Positions 35,208-46,015 of a stretch of 64,000 nucleotides of DNA are shown piece after piece (within the stretch, counting starts at the first letter, position 1; each line of letters begins with the position of its first letter). The DNA comes from Haloplanus natans DSM 17983 (GTDB lineage Archaea; Halobacteriota; Halobacteria; Halobacteriales; Haloferacaceae): positions 2,154,938 to 2,218,937 of the forward strand of contig NZ_KE386573.1 of the NCBI RefSeq assembly GCF_000427685.1, written 5' to 3'. The notes under the pieces are model-generated. The model saw only the letters and a program-made list of their open reading frames with translations, searched no databases and was not told where the DNA came from. A program made the translations under genes and the position numbers.

Positions 35208-35927
35208 ATGCGTGAGTTCACCTTCGACATCGTGTACGATCGGGGCACCGATCCGGTGATGGACGTGTTCATCGAGCATCCGACGCTCGTCGCCGAGGCG
35301 TTACACGGCTGTGTTGCCACGGATCGCTTCTGGCGGATCGAGCGGCTGACCGGTCCGACAGCGGCGCTAGACGCGGTGGAACGACTTCGCCTCGACGAAG
35401 CGGTGCGGACGGTGTCGGTGACCGAGACGGACTGCTCGGCCACGAGGTACCACGACGTGCTGGATCGCTCGGACGACGAGCGCGTGATCTACAGCCATAT
35501 CGAGAACGTCACGGACGGCGAATCCGTTCAGACGCTCGCCGGTCGGTATCTCCCCCACGGGTCGCTCTACTGCACCACGCGACGGGAGAACCGCCACCGC
35601 TGGCGCATCTTCATGAAATCCGACGAGAAGGTGGGCCTGTTGTACGACGCCCTGGGTGCGAACCTGCGGGCGGGCCTCTCTTTCCGCATGGGTCACCTCC
35701 GCGACGCCGAGGGATGGGGGCACGACTCCCTGGGGTCGGTGGCGCTCCCACCCGACCAGCGGACGGCGATGCGTGCGGCTCTCGACCACGGCTACTACCG
35801 AACGCCACGGGAGATCACGCTGGACGACCTGGCGGCGGTACTCGACGTGCCACGCTCGACGCTCTCCTATCGGTTACGTCGGGCGGAGGAACGGCTCGTG
35901 TCGGGGTATCTCGGCGAGACCCGTTAG
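35208..35927 (+). CDS. HTH-10 (bacterio-opsin activator-like) regulator
   Basis: 239 aa starting MREFTFDIVYDRG. The first two thirds resemble the ligand-binding part of haloarchaeal Bat-like regulators. The C-terminal HTH-10 domain covers about residues 175-230: ALDHGYYRTPREITLDDLA followed by the recognition helix RSTLSYRLRRAEE. It is divergent from the SBP56 operon with 154 bases between, so it most likely controls that operon. It ends one base before the ndk stop on the other strand. Confidence 0.88.
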   Translation: MREFTFDIVYDRGTDPVMDVFIEHPTLVAEALHGCVATDRFWRIERLTGPTAALDAVERLRLDEAVRTVSVTETDCSATRYHDVLDRSDDERVIYSHIENVTDGESVQTLAGRYLPHGSLYCTTRRENRHRWRIFMKSDEKVGLLYDALGANLRAGLSFRMGHLRDAEGWGHDSLGSVALPPDQRTAMRAALDHGYYRTPREITLDDLAAVLDVPRSTLSYRLRRAEERLVSGYLGETR

Positions 35928-36392
35928 CTACTCGTACAGCCAGGTCTCGTCGACCCGCTCGTAGTCCTGGAGTTCGTCCGCGTCGAAAAAGAGGTCGATC
36001 TCCCGAACGTTTGCGCCCTCGTCCTCGTGGTCGGAGCCGTGGATGACGTTCCGGCCGAGGTCGAGACCGAAGTCCCCGCGGATCGTTCCGGGATCGGATT
36101 CGGCGGGATCGGTCTCGCCCATCATCGTCCGGACCTGCCGGGTGGCGTCTTGGCCCTCCCAGACCATCGCCATCACGGGGCCGGACGTGATGAAGTCGAC
36201 GAGGCCGTCGAAGAAGGGTTTGCCCTCGTGTTCGCCGTAATGTTCGTGCGCGAGTTCGTCGGAGATCCGCATGAACTTCGCGCCGACGAGTTTGAGGCCG
36301 CGGTCCTCGAACCGCGAGATGATCTCGCCGATCAGGCCACGTTGGACGCCGTCGGGCTTGACCATCACGAAGGTGCGCTCGGAGTCGCTCAT
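35928..36392 (-). CDS. ndk: Nucleoside diphosphate kinase
   Basis: 154 aa, standard size. The active-site histidine lies in [13 protein letters not shown] near residue 119, and the N-terminus [15 protein letters not shown] is typical. It balances nucleoside di- and triphosphates. The start overlaps the rpl24e stop by four bases, the fourth gene of the classic archaeal rpl7ae-rps28e-rpl24e-ndk cluster. The infB gene that often follows is not here. Confidence 0.97.
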   Translation of the reverse strand: MSDSERTFVMVKPDGVQRGLIGEIISRFEDRGLKLVGAKFMRISDELAHEHYGEHEGKPFFDGLVDFITSGPVMAMVWEGQDATRQVRTMMGETDPAESDPGTIRGDFGLDLGRNVIHGSDHEDEGANVREIDLFFDADELQDYERVDETWLYE

Positions 36393-36586
36393 TCCTCACC
36401 CTGGCCGCCGGCGGCCTGGCCGTCCTGTGTCCACTCCAGGTCGCGGGCCTCGCGGCCGAGGAAGTAGTTCTTCTCGGCCTTGGAGTCCACGAAATGCAGG
36501 ATGGTGCCGTCGGTCTTGACGTACATCGTCCCGGTGCCCGGTTCGATCTCCTCACCCGTGTAATCGCAGGTGCGTGTGTCGACCAT
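36389..36586 (-). CDS. rpl24e: Ribosomal protein L24e
   Basis: 65 aa. It has the L24e fold sequence [17 protein letters not shown] and [20 protein letters not shown]. Other archaeal L24e proteins bind zinc with four cysteines; only one cysteine remains here, as is common in haloarchaea, so the metal site is probably lost. It overlaps rps28e by one base (TAATG). Confidence 0.95.
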   Translation of the reverse strand: MVDTRTCDYTGEEIEPGTGTMYVKTDGTILHFVDSKAEKNYFLGREARDLEWTQDGQAAGGQGEE

Positions 36587-36810
36587 TACTGTCCTCCGAT
36601 GGAGTCGGCGTCGCGCTGTGTCTCGCGCAGCTGGAGCACGTCGCCCTCGCGGACGGGACCCAGCACGTTACGCGTGATGATTCGCCCCTGATTCGAGCCT
36701 TCCTGGATGCGACATTTGACCTGCATGGCCTCGCCATGCATGCCGGTCTTGCCCACGATCTCGATGACTTCCGCCGGCATCGAGTCGCTGGCGCTCTCTT
36801 CGGCGCTCAT
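36586..36810 (-). CDS. rps28e: Ribosomal protein S28e
   Basis: 74 aa, with an acidic N-terminal extension of about eight residues before the conserved [20 protein letters not shown] and the C-terminal [22 protein letters not shown]. It is part of the small subunit. It sits six bases after rpl7ae. Confidence 0.97.
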   Translation of the reverse strand: MSAEESASDSMPAEVIEIVGKTGMHGEAMQVKCRIQEGSNQGRIITRNVLGPVREGDVLQLRETQRDADSIGGQ

Positions 36811-36816
36811 GATCGC

Positions 36817-37179
36817 TTACCGGAGGTCCTCGACCTTCGTGGCGATGTCTTCGACCTGTTCCTCGGCGTCGCCCGCGTCGACGATGGCGGCCGCCGCGCT
36901 CCCGACTTCGAGCCCGGCCGCGTGACCGACATCGTCCTGTGTCTCGACGAAGACGTACGGAATGCCCTTCTCGTCGGCAAGTTCGGGCAGATGCATCACG
37001 ATCTCTTCGGGCTGGACGTCCTCCGCGATGACGACGAGATCGGCGTTGCCGCGCTCGACGGCTTTCGTCGTCTCGTTGGTTCCTTTCTTTACGCTGCCTG
37101 TGTCTCGCGCTACTTCGAGCGCCTCGATGGCGCTCTCGGCGAGGTCCGCCGGGACATCGAAATTGACGTAAACTGACAT
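36817..37179 (-). CDS. rpl7ae: Ribosomal protein L7Ae
   Basis: 120 aa. The kink-turn binding motif [12 protein letters not shown] is near residue 33, followed by [17 protein letters not shown] and the RNA-contact region. In archaea L7Ae is part of the large subunit, of box C/D and H/ACA guide RNPs and of RNase P. It is first in the operon and has a leader of roughly 85 bases, unusual for a haloarchaeal gene. Confidence 0.97.
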   Translation of the reverse strand: MSVYVNFDVPADLAESAIEALEVARDTGSVKKGTNETTKAVERGNADLVVIAEDVQPEEIVMHLPELADEKGIPYVFVETQDDVGHAAGLEVGSAAAAIVDAGDAEEQVEDIATKVEDLR

Positions 37180-37229
37180 TGTTTGTACCCCCCGTCCGTG
37201 GGCTCGCGCACCTCACCAGGTAGAGTCCC

Positions 37230-37250
37230 TGATGGCGAGGCGCATCATCA
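37230..37250 (-). promoter_or_regulatory. Hairpin in the rpl7ae leader
   Basis: On the mRNA strand TGATG-AT-GCG-CCT-CGC-CATCA folds into a stem with a two-base bulge, 51-71 bases before the rpl7ae start. The probable TATA box (TTTTATGG on the minus strand at 37288-37295) puts it inside the leader. It might serve L7Ae autoregulation, but it is not a clear kink-turn because the tandem G-A pairs are not evident. Confidence 0.3.
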
Positions 37251-37413
37251 ACCCCGGACAGGCTGTACGCTCCAATAGCTGGGGCCCCCATAAAAGCGTG
37301 TTCAAACCCGCCACAGCGTGTGAGGCCTGCACACGCCCGTTTCGATACGTCGTCGGCGCGGGGCGGCCGGCCGGAGGACAAGGCCCTTGGTCGCCGCCGG
37401 GGTAGGCGAGGGC

Positions 37414-39630
37414 ATGACGATCGCCGACCTCGTGACCGCCCTCCGGGGCGAGGCCGACCGGGCGAACGAACGGCGACTGCTGACGCTGGCCGGCGACCGT
37501 GACCGTGGCCTCGGCGCCGCCCACGACGCCTGCGCGCCGTTCGACACGGTGACGGTCGTCACGACCCGCGACGGCGCCGGGGACGCCGACCGCCTCCACC
37601 CCGATCACGCCGACCGACTCCTCGGTACCACGCGAGAGGCCGTCGTCTGTGACTGTCACGAGGCGTTCTCGGCGAACGTCCTCGGCCGCATCGTCGGTGC
37701 CGTCGACGGCGGCGGCCTCCTCGTTCTGGTGACGCCGCCGCTCGACGCGTGGTCGGGGACCGCGTACGCCGCCGACCGACTCGCGGTCCCGCCGTTCACC
37801 GTCGACGACGTGACCGGCCACTTCCGGCGGCGACTGGTCGATACGCTCTGCACCCATCCGGGCGTCGCCGTCGTCGACGTGGACGAGGGCGTCGTGGAAC
37901 GGGACGGCCTGACCGACCCGCCGCCGGCCCGGCCCGCGCCCGCGCCGTCGATACCGGCGGACGCCGCCTTCCCGCCCGAGGCTTACGAGGCGTGTCTCAC
38001 GGCCGATCAGGCCGACGCCCTGTCCGCGCTCGAACGCCTCCGCGACGGGGATGCCGTCGTCGTCGAGGCCGACCGGGGCCGCGGGAAATCCGCGGCCGCC
38101 GGTCTCGCCGCGGGGAGCCTCGCCGCTACGGGTCGGGACGTACTGGTCACCGCACCGACCTACCGCAACGCCGAAGCGGTGTTCGAACGCGCCGAGGCGT
38201 TGCTTACGACCCTCGACCGACTGGGCGCGCGCGAGGACCGCACCCTCACGGCGACGAGCGGCGGGCGGGTGCGGTATCGCACCCCCGCCGCGGCCGTCGC
38301 GTTACCCGACGATCCGGACGCCGTGATCGTCGACGAAGCGGCCGCCCTGCCCGTCCGCCGGCTGACCGCCTTCCTCGACGCCCCGGCCGTCGCCTTCGTC
38401 ACTACCGTTCACGGCTACGAGGGGACCGGCCGCGGCTTCGACGTGCGCTTCCGTGACCACCTCGCGGACGCCGACCGGACGGTGACCGACACCCGCCTCG
38501 ACACCCCCATCCGGTACGCCGCGGGCGACCCCGTCGAGGTGTGGGCCTTCCGCGCCCTCCTGCTCGACGCCCGGCCCGCCGCGGACCAACTACTCGAGGA
38601 CGCGACGCCCGCCGACGCGACCTACCGCACCCTCGGCGCCGCCGCCCTCGTCGCCGACGAACACCTGCTCCGCGAGGCCTTTGGCCTCCTCGTCCTCGCG
38701 CACTACCGGACGGAGCCGGACGACCTGGTCCGTCTGTTCGACGCCCCGAACCTCACGTGCCGGGCGCTCACGGTCGAGGGCCACGTCGCCGCCGTTGCGC
38801 TCCTGGCACGGGAGGGCGGCCTCCCCGAATCGCTCCGGGTCGATATGTACGAGGGGGGGCGCGTCCGCGGTAACATGCTCCCGGACGTGCTCACGAGCCA
38901 GTTGCGCGACATAGATGCGGGGGCACCGGTCGGCTACCGCGTCCTCCGTATCGCCACCCACCACGCCGTCCGGTCGACTGGCTTTGGCTCCCGGCTCCTG
39001 GCGAGCTGTCACGACGAGTTCGACGCCGACGCCGACTGGTTCGGCGTCGGCTACGGCGCGACACCCCGGCTGGTCCGGTTCTGGGAACGAAACGGCTACC
39101 GGACCGTCCACTGTTCGACGACGCGCAACGCGACCAGCGGGGAGTACTCGGCGATCATGCTCCGGCCGACGAGCGACGAGGGGCGGGCGCTCCACGACCG
39201 ACACGCGCGTCGCTTCCGCTCACGGATGCGCGACGGCCTCTCGGACGCCCTCGACGACCTCGACCCCGACGTGGCGCGGGCGGTCCTCCGGGCGACAGCC
39301 ATCGCGCCGGACCCGGTCCTCACCGACCACGAGTGGCGGGTCGTCGCCGCCGCGGCCTTCGGCCCGGGACTCTACGACGCCGCCCCCGGCGCCTTCCGCG
39401 ATCTGGCGCTTTCGTATCTGCTCGATCCGGACGGGCGTCTCGGGATTCGGGCGGAACGACTCCTCGTCCGGAAACCACTCCAAGCGCGCGACTGGGAGGC
39501 GGTGGCCGACGACCTCGGCTACGTCTCGACGCGGCAGTGTATGCGCGCACTCGGCGAGGCGTACCGGCCGCTGGTGGACCGGTACGGTGGCGACGCGGCC
39601 GACGAGGAGCGGCGGCGGTACGGCAGGTAG
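37414..39630 (+). CDS. tmcA: tRNA(Met) cytidine acetyltransferase TmcA
   Basis: 738 aa. Order of domains: N-terminal DUF1726-like region, RNA helicase-like module with Walker A ADRGRGKS near residue 217 and DEAAALP Walker B, GNAT domain with RIATHHAVRSTGFGSRLL near residue 510 and the preceding AVALLAREG, then the tRNA-binding C-terminal region. It makes N4-acetylcytidine in RNA using acetyl-CoA and ATP. ATG at 37414 is the first with family-like sequence; a TTG nine codons upstream is less likely. Confidence 0.93.
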   Translation: MTIADLVTALRGEADRANERRLLTLAGDRDRGLGAAHDACAPFDTVTVVTTRDGAGDADRLHPDHADRLLGTTREAVVCDCHEAFSANVLGRIVGAVDGGGLLVLVTPPLDAWSGTAYAADRLAVPPFTVDDVTGHFRRRLVDTLCTHPGVAVVDVDEGVVERDGLTDPPPARPAPAPSIPADAAFPPEAYEACLTADQADALSALERLRDGDAVVVEADRGRGKSAAAGLAAGSLAATGRDVLVTAPTYRNAEAVFERAEALLTTLDRLGAREDRTLTATSGGRVRYRTPAAAVALPDDPDAVIVDEAAALPVRRLTAFLDAPAVAFVTTVHGYEGTGRGFDVRFRDHLADADRTVTDTRLDTPIRYAAGDPVEVWAFRALLLDARPAADQLLEDATPADATYRTLGAAALVADEHLLREAFGLLVLAHYRTEPDDLVRLFDAPNLTCRALTVEGHVAAVALLAREGGLPESLRVDMYEGGRVRGNMLPDVLTSQLRDIDAGAPVGYRVLRIATHHAVRSTGFGSRLLASCHDEFDADADWFGVGYGATPRLVRFWERNGYRTVHCSTTRNATSGEYSAIMLRPTSDEGRALHDRHARRFRSRMRDGLSDALDDLDPDVARAVLRATAIAPDPVLTDHEWRVVAAAAFGPGLYDAAPGAFRDLALSYLLDPDGRLGIRAERLLVRKPLQARDWEAVADDLGYVSTRQCMRALGEAYRPLVDRYGGDAADEERRRYGR

Positions 39631-39631
39631 T

Positions 39632-40381
39632 TCAGAGCCGCGCGTCGCAGTCGAGGAAGGTCGCGAGCATCACCTCGTCGACGTACTCGTCGTCGATCAG
39701 GTAGTGGTTCTCGCGGACCGCTTCGGTCTCCCAGCCGTGGGCTTCGAGAAAGGAGATGGCGTCCTCGTTGGTCGCGGGGACGCTGTTGTAGAGCTTCTCG
39801 AATCCGTGTTCGCACGCCCACCGGAAGCCGCGGTCGAGGAGTGCCGTCCCGATGCCGTGGCCGCGATACCCCGGCAGGATGCCGACCGTCAACACCGCCG
39901 TGTGCGCCAGTTTCTCCGTCTCCGGCAGGTCGAGGTGGACCCACCCGACCACCTCGTCGTCGACGCAGGCGACAAACACCATCCGCGACCGGGTCTCGGT
40001 GTGCCGGAGGATCACCTCCTCGTGGTCGAGGAGGTCGGCAACCGTCTCCGCCTCGATGTACGTCCCCTCCTCGGCGACCTGTCGGATGACGCCGACGAGC
40101 CCCGAGAGGTCGCGTTGCTCGGCCGCCCGGATCGTATAGACCACGTCGTCCGCGTCGTGTTCCTCCACGTCCTCGTCGCGGTACGCGACGCTGAGGCGCT
40201 TGCCCTCCCGCTTGAGATAGCCGTCGCGACGCAGGATCGTGAGATGGTGACCGAACGCCTCCGGATCGAGATTCAATGCCCGTCGTGCCTGATCGGCCCG
40301 AACCGATCCGTGGGCCTCGACGTACTCGTAGATGTCCCGGCGATCCTGGTGATCGAAATTCAGTTGCTCGGTCAGTTCCAT
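39632..40381 (-). CDS. HTH-GNAT acetyltransferase fusion
   Basis: 249 aa. Residues 1-70 look like a winged helix (RRDIYEYVEAHGSVRADQARRALNL with recognition helix HHLTILRRDGYL). Residues 85-249 are a GNAT domain with acetyl-CoA loop GILPGYRGHGIGTALLDRGF near residue 170 and a C-terminal NEDAISFLEAHGWE. It should acetylate an amine or protein lysine; the DNA-binding part suggests a regulator that acts on chromatin or a transcription factor. It is convergent with tmcA. Confidence 0.8.
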   Translation of the reverse strand: MELTEQLNFDHQDRRDIYEYVEAHGSVRADQARRALNLDPEAFGHHLTILRRDGYLKREGKRLSVAYRDEDVEEHDADDVVYTIRAAEQRDLSGLVGVIRQVAEEGTYIEAETVADLLDHEEVILRHTETRSRMVFVACVDDEVVGWVHLDLPETEKLAHTAVLTVGILPGYRGHGIGTALLDRGFRWACEHGFEKLYNSVPATNEDAISFLEAHGWETEAVRENHYLIDDEYVDEVMLATFLDCDARL

Positions 40382-40423
40382 GCACCTGTGTAACGCGCTA
40401 CCACACTTAATCGTTCGTGACGC

Positions 40424-42489
<2,066 letters not shown>

Positions 42490-42510
42490 AGGGGGAGTCG
42501 GGCGCCCCGT

Positions 42511-42520
42511 GATATTAAAC
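42511..42520 (-). promoter_or_regulatory. TATA box of the aldehyde oxidoreductase gene
   Basis: The minus strand reads GTTTAATATC, centred 26 bases before the ATG at 42489. It decides this start over the internal ATG at 42480. Confidence 0.55.
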
Positions 42521-42545
42521 GGTTGCGTCGCCGACGGATCGGCCG

Positions 42546-43874
42546 CTACTCGAAGGTCGCGGCGATGGCCGCGTCGAGGGCGTCGACCGCCCGGTCGATC
42601 TCCGCGTCGGTGACGGGGAGGGGCGGACAGACGATGACCTGCGTTCGCGGCCGCCCGCCGCCGAACAGGACACCCCGCTCCTGGGCCGCGTCGATCACGT
42701 CGTCGACGGGGTTGTCGCCCGATTCGATCCACGGGTTCAGATACGGCTCGCCCGTCCCGGGGTCGGTGAACTCGACCGCCCAGAGCAGGCCCCGGCCGCG
42801 CACGGTACCGACGGCGTCGTGGGCGTCGAGTTCGCGCAGGCGGGCTTCCAGGTGGGCGCTTCGTTCCCGCGCGTTCTCGATCTGGCCGTCCGCGTAGACG
42901 TCGAGAGCGGCGATACCCGCCGCGCAGGCGACGGGGTGACCGGCGAAGGTCTGGCCCACGTCGATCCCCTCCTCGCGGAGGTGGGCGGCGATTTCCGGAC
43001 GGACGGCGACGCCCGCGAGCGGGACGTACGCGCTCGTGACGCCTTTCGCGAACGTCATGAGGTCGGGGACCACGCCCTCCGTCTCGATGCCGAACCACTC
43101 GCCACAGCGCCCGAAGCCGGTGATCACTTCGTCCGCGATCAGCAGGATGTCGTACTCGTCACAGAGTTCGCGCACCCGCTGCCAGTAGTCGACGGGCGCC
43201 GGGTACGCGCCGCTCGTCCCGCCGACGGGTTCCATCAGGATGGCCGCGATGGAGTCCAGCCCCTCGTTACGGATGACGTACTCCAGATGGTCGGCGGCCT
43301 GTCGTGCGATCTCAGCGGGCGTGTCGCCGTCGAAGGGCGACCGATGCGTCAGCGGCGGGCAGAACTTCACCGCCCCCGTCGTCTCGGCGCCCCGACCCAC
43401 CGCGTTACGCGTCTCGGGGTCGCCCGTCAGCGACCCGGCGCCGTAGGTGGCGCCGTGGTACGACTGGTAGCGCGTGAGCACCTTGCGGGCGCCGGTGTAC
43501 TCGCGGGCGAACTGCACCGCCGCCTCGTTGGCCTCGCTCCCCGAAACGGAGAAGAACACGTCGTTCAGATCGCCGGGGGTGACCGCCGCGAGGCGTTCGG
43601 CGAGTTCCGATCGCGCGTCGTTGTCCTTCGAGGAGGCGACGTAGGCGACCCGCGAGGCCTGCTCCGCGATGGCGTCGACGATCCGCTCCTCGCCGTGGCC
43701 GGCGTTGACGCAGTAAAGCTGTGCCAGGAAGTCGAGATAGGCGTTGCCGTCGTCGTCGTAGACGGTGACTCCGTCGCCGTCGACGACAGTGAGCACGTCG
43801 TCGTCGCCGTGTGACCAGTGCGGGATCGCCCCGGTCGTGGGGTCCGATACCGGTTGCGGGCGCTGTTCGGACAT
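42546..43874 (-). CDS. Class III aminotransferase (omega-aminotransferase type)
   Basis: 442 aa. Fold-type I PLP enzyme: cofactor phosphate site SVSGSEANEAAV near residue 105, IADEVITGFGRCGEWF near residue 245, and the PLP lysine in MTFAKGVTSAYVPL near residue 277. The family includes 4-aminobutyrate, beta-alanine-pyruvate, ornithine and taurine transaminases; the long N-terminus and GHPVACAAG motif fit an omega-aminotransferase acting on terminal amines. It lies 49 bases after gltX on the same strand. A link to amine catabolism is possible but not shown. Confidence 0.87.
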   Translation of the reverse strand: MSEQRPQPVSDPTTGAIPHWSHGDDDVLTVVDGDGVTVYDDDGNAYLDFLAQLYCVNAGHGEERIVDAIAEQASRVAYVASSKDNDARSELAERLAAVTPGDLNDVFFSVSGSEANEAAVQFAREYTGARKVLTRYQSYHGATYGAGSLTGDPETRNAVGRGAETTGAVKFCPPLTHRSPFDGDTPAEIARQAADHLEYVIRNEGLDSIAAILMEPVGGTSGAYPAPVDYWQRVRELCDEYDILLIADEVITGFGRCGEWFGIETEGVVPDLMTFAKGVTSAYVPLAGVAVRPEIAAHLREEGIDVGQTFAGHPVACAAGIAALDVYADGQIENARERSAHLEARLRELDAHDAVGTVRGRGLLWAVEFTDPGTGEPYLNPWIESGDNPVDDVIDAAQERGVLFGGGRPRTQVIVCPPLPVTDAEIDRAVDALDAAIAATFE

Positions 43875-43923
43875 ACGTGTTCCTCGGTAACGTGGCGAAT
43901 AAACGTTTGGTCGCCCGCCCCGT

Positions 43924-45666
43924 CTACTCGTGAGCGAAGTAGACGACGGCCTCCTCGGCGCCGTCGGCCGGCGGCCGATCCCCTGTGTCGCCACGCGCCA
44001 CGCTGTCCACCCGCACGAACCCCACGCGCTCGAACTGCACCACGTCGTCGACGGCGGCGTCCGCAAAGGCCGGTTCCGCGACGCCCGTCACGTCGCCGTT
44101 CATCGTCCGCATGCGGACCGGGAGGCCGTCGGCGGGCGCCCAGTGGACGACGGGCACGCCCTCCTCGCGGACGGCCGTGATGTCGTCGCCGACGTACTCG
44201 AACCGGTCGTCGACGTGACGGACACAGCCGAAGCCCTTCAGCCACACGCGCTCGCCGTCCGCGGGCACGTCCGCGGGTTCGACGAGGACGGCGTCGCCGA
44301 CGGGCACGTCCCGCCGGCCGCGCCCCTCGTGGTCGGGGTGGAGCGGCGGATGGCCGGCGTCCGGGCCGCCGTCGAGGGTCGTTTCGACGCCGTTCCGGAC
44401 GAAGAAATAGCGGTTCGCGTCGTCGTCGATCAGGTCGCGGTTGGTAGCGTAGACGGCGCTCATCGACAGTTCGACGTTGCTCGTGGAGGTGCCGAGTTCG
44501 ATCATCGCGTCGACGATGGCCTCGCCGCGGATCCCGCGGCGCCGCAGGCTGGCGAGGGTGGGCGCCCGGGGGTCGTCCCAGCCGTCGAGTTCGCCCGCCT
44601 CGATCAGCCCCTTGATCGTCGAGGTGGAGAGTTTCACGTCGTACTCGTCGACCTGGACGTGACCCCAGTGGATCACCTCGGGGTACGCCCAGTCGAAGTA
44701 GTCGTAGACGAACCGCTGGCGCTTCGCGGAGTCCTGGAGGTCGATGCCGCGGATGATGTGGGTGACGCCCGTGAGGTGGTCGTCGACGCCGGACTGGAAA
44801 TCGAGCATGGGCCAGCAGCGGTAGTCGGCCGCCTCCGACCGGGGATGGGGACGGTCGATCATCCGGAACGCCACCCAGTCCCGCAACGCGGGGTTCTTGT
44901 GCGTGATGTCGGTGCGGACCCGGAGGACCATCTCGCCGGCCGAGTAGTCGCCGTCGACCATCGCCTCGAACTCCTTGCGGGTCGTCGCCGTGTCCTTCTC
45001 GCGGTGGGGACAGGGTTCGCCCGCGTTCTTCAGATCGGAGAACTCGCCCTGCGGACAGGAGCAGGTGTAGGCACCGCCCAGGTCGATCAGTTCCCGGGCG
45101 TGGTCGTAGTAGGTGTCGAGGCGGTCGCTCGCCCGTAGCACCTCGTCGGGGTCGAAACCGAGGTAGTCGATGGAATCGAGGATGGCGCCGTAGGCGTCGA
45201 GGTCCGGGCGCTTGGTGTCGGGGTCGGTGTCGTCGAACCGGCAGATGAACCGGCCGTCGTATCGGTCCTTGTACGTGCCGATGACGGCGGGCATCCGGGC
45301 GTGGCCGAGGTGCCACGGGCCGTTCGGATTCGGCGCGGCGCGCATCACCACGCCGTCGTCGACGTTCGGCAGGTCAGGCAGCGGATGCTCCTCGCCCTCG
45401 TCCTCGGCCTCGATGTCGGCGAGTTCCTCGGGGGCGAGAGCCTCGAGTTCCGATCGCTTCTCCGCCGCGGAAAGACCGTTCACCTCGGCGACGACGCCGC
45501 CGACGACGCCCGGAATCTCGTCGGCGTGGGGACGGAAGTCGGGGTTCTCACCCATCAGCGGGCCCATCACCGCACCCACGTCCGCGTCGCTGTCGTACTT
45601 CACCGCGTTGAGGAGCGCGTGTCGCCGCGCCGCACGCTCGACGCGTTCGCGCAGTTCGGAGTCCAT
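43924..45666 (-). CDS. gltX: Glutamyl-tRNA synthetase, archaeal type
   Basis: 580 aa. Class I synthetase: ATP motif PNPNGPWHLGHARMP (HIGH equivalent HLGH) near residue 115 and KLSTSTIKG as KMSKS equivalent near residue 345. The C-terminal domain is the beta-barrel type of archaeal GluRS/GlnRS rather than the helical cage of bacterial GluRS. It charges tRNA-Glu, and in archaea also tRNA-Gln for later amidation when non-discriminating. The start MDSELRERVERAARRHALL at 45666 fits a TATA-like box 29 bases upstream. Confidence 0.95.
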   Translation of the reverse strand: MDSELRERVERAARRHALLNAVKYDSDADVGAVMGPLMGENPDFRPHADEIPGVVGGVVAEVNGLSAAEKRSELEALAPEELADIEAEDEGEEHPLPDLPNVDDGVVMRAAPNPNGPWHLGHARMPAVIGTYKDRYDGRFICRFDDTDPDTKRPDLDAYGAILDSIDYLGFDPDEVLRASDRLDTYYDHARELIDLGGAYTCSCPQGEFSDLKNAGEPCPHREKDTATTRKEFEAMVDGDYSAGEMVLRVRTDITHKNPALRDWVAFRMIDRPHPRSEAADYRCWPMLDFQSGVDDHLTGVTHIIRGIDLQDSAKRQRFVYDYFDWAYPEVIHWGHVQVDEYDVKLSTSTIKGLIEAGELDGWDDPRAPTLASLRRRGIRGEAIVDAMIELGTSTSNVELSMSAVYATNRDLIDDDANRYFFVRNGVETTLDGGPDAGHPPLHPDHEGRGRRDVPVGDAVLVEPADVPADGERVWLKGFGCVRHVDDRFEYVGDDITAVREEGVPVVHWAPADGLPVRMRTMNGDVTGVAEPAFADAAVDDVVQFERVGFVRVDSVARGDTGDRPPADGAEEAVVYFAHE

Positions 45667-45690
45667 TACCCGCCCGTTTCCGCCGACGGG

Positions 45691-45700
45691 TAAAAACTGA
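45691..45700 (-). promoter_or_regulatory. gltX TATA-like box
   Basis: The minus strand reads TCAGTTTTTA, centred about 29 bases before the gltX ATG. Confidence 0.35.
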
Positions 45701-45850
45701 CGTGGATCGGGGGCTGTGGGTAGGGGTACGTGAAATGTTACCACTTGACAGGTAAGAACGTTTCGTGGGCCGTGTACCGACACGATCCGTCGGGCAAATC
45801 CGGTCGTGGATTTAGATCGTGACACGCTCACATTCGATTACTGACACACG
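45701..45850. other. Upstream part of the 345-base gap between gltX and the FAH gene
   Basis: This stretch belongs to the gap between two divergent genes and shows no convincing gene or RNA. It holds an AT-containing segment, GGATTTAGATCG near 45810, that could be a promoter for a transcript towards the FAH gene. Confidence 0.3.
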
Positions 45851-46015
45851 GTGACCGAGGAGGGTGGGCGCGGGAACGACGGAGTGGTCGCCGTCACCGG
45901 TCCGACCGAAGGCGTCGCCGAGAGAATCATCGGCGCCCGTGTCCGTCGTCCGTCGCGGGCCGGCACGGGAATCCACAAGCGGTTAGTCGGTCGGGAGGGA
46001 CGGAAGCGTGTATGA
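45851..46015 (+). CDS. Possible 54-aa ORF overlapping the FAH gene start
   Basis: A GTG-initiated frame of 54 codons ends in TGA that overlaps the next ATG (ATGA), the arrangement of translational coupling. The product is basic and Arg-rich, unlike typical acidic haloarchaeal proteins, and has no known motif. It may be a chance frame. Confidence 0.2.
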   Translation: MTEEGGRGNDGVVAVTGPTEGVAERIIGARVRRPSRAGTGIHKRLVGREGRKRV

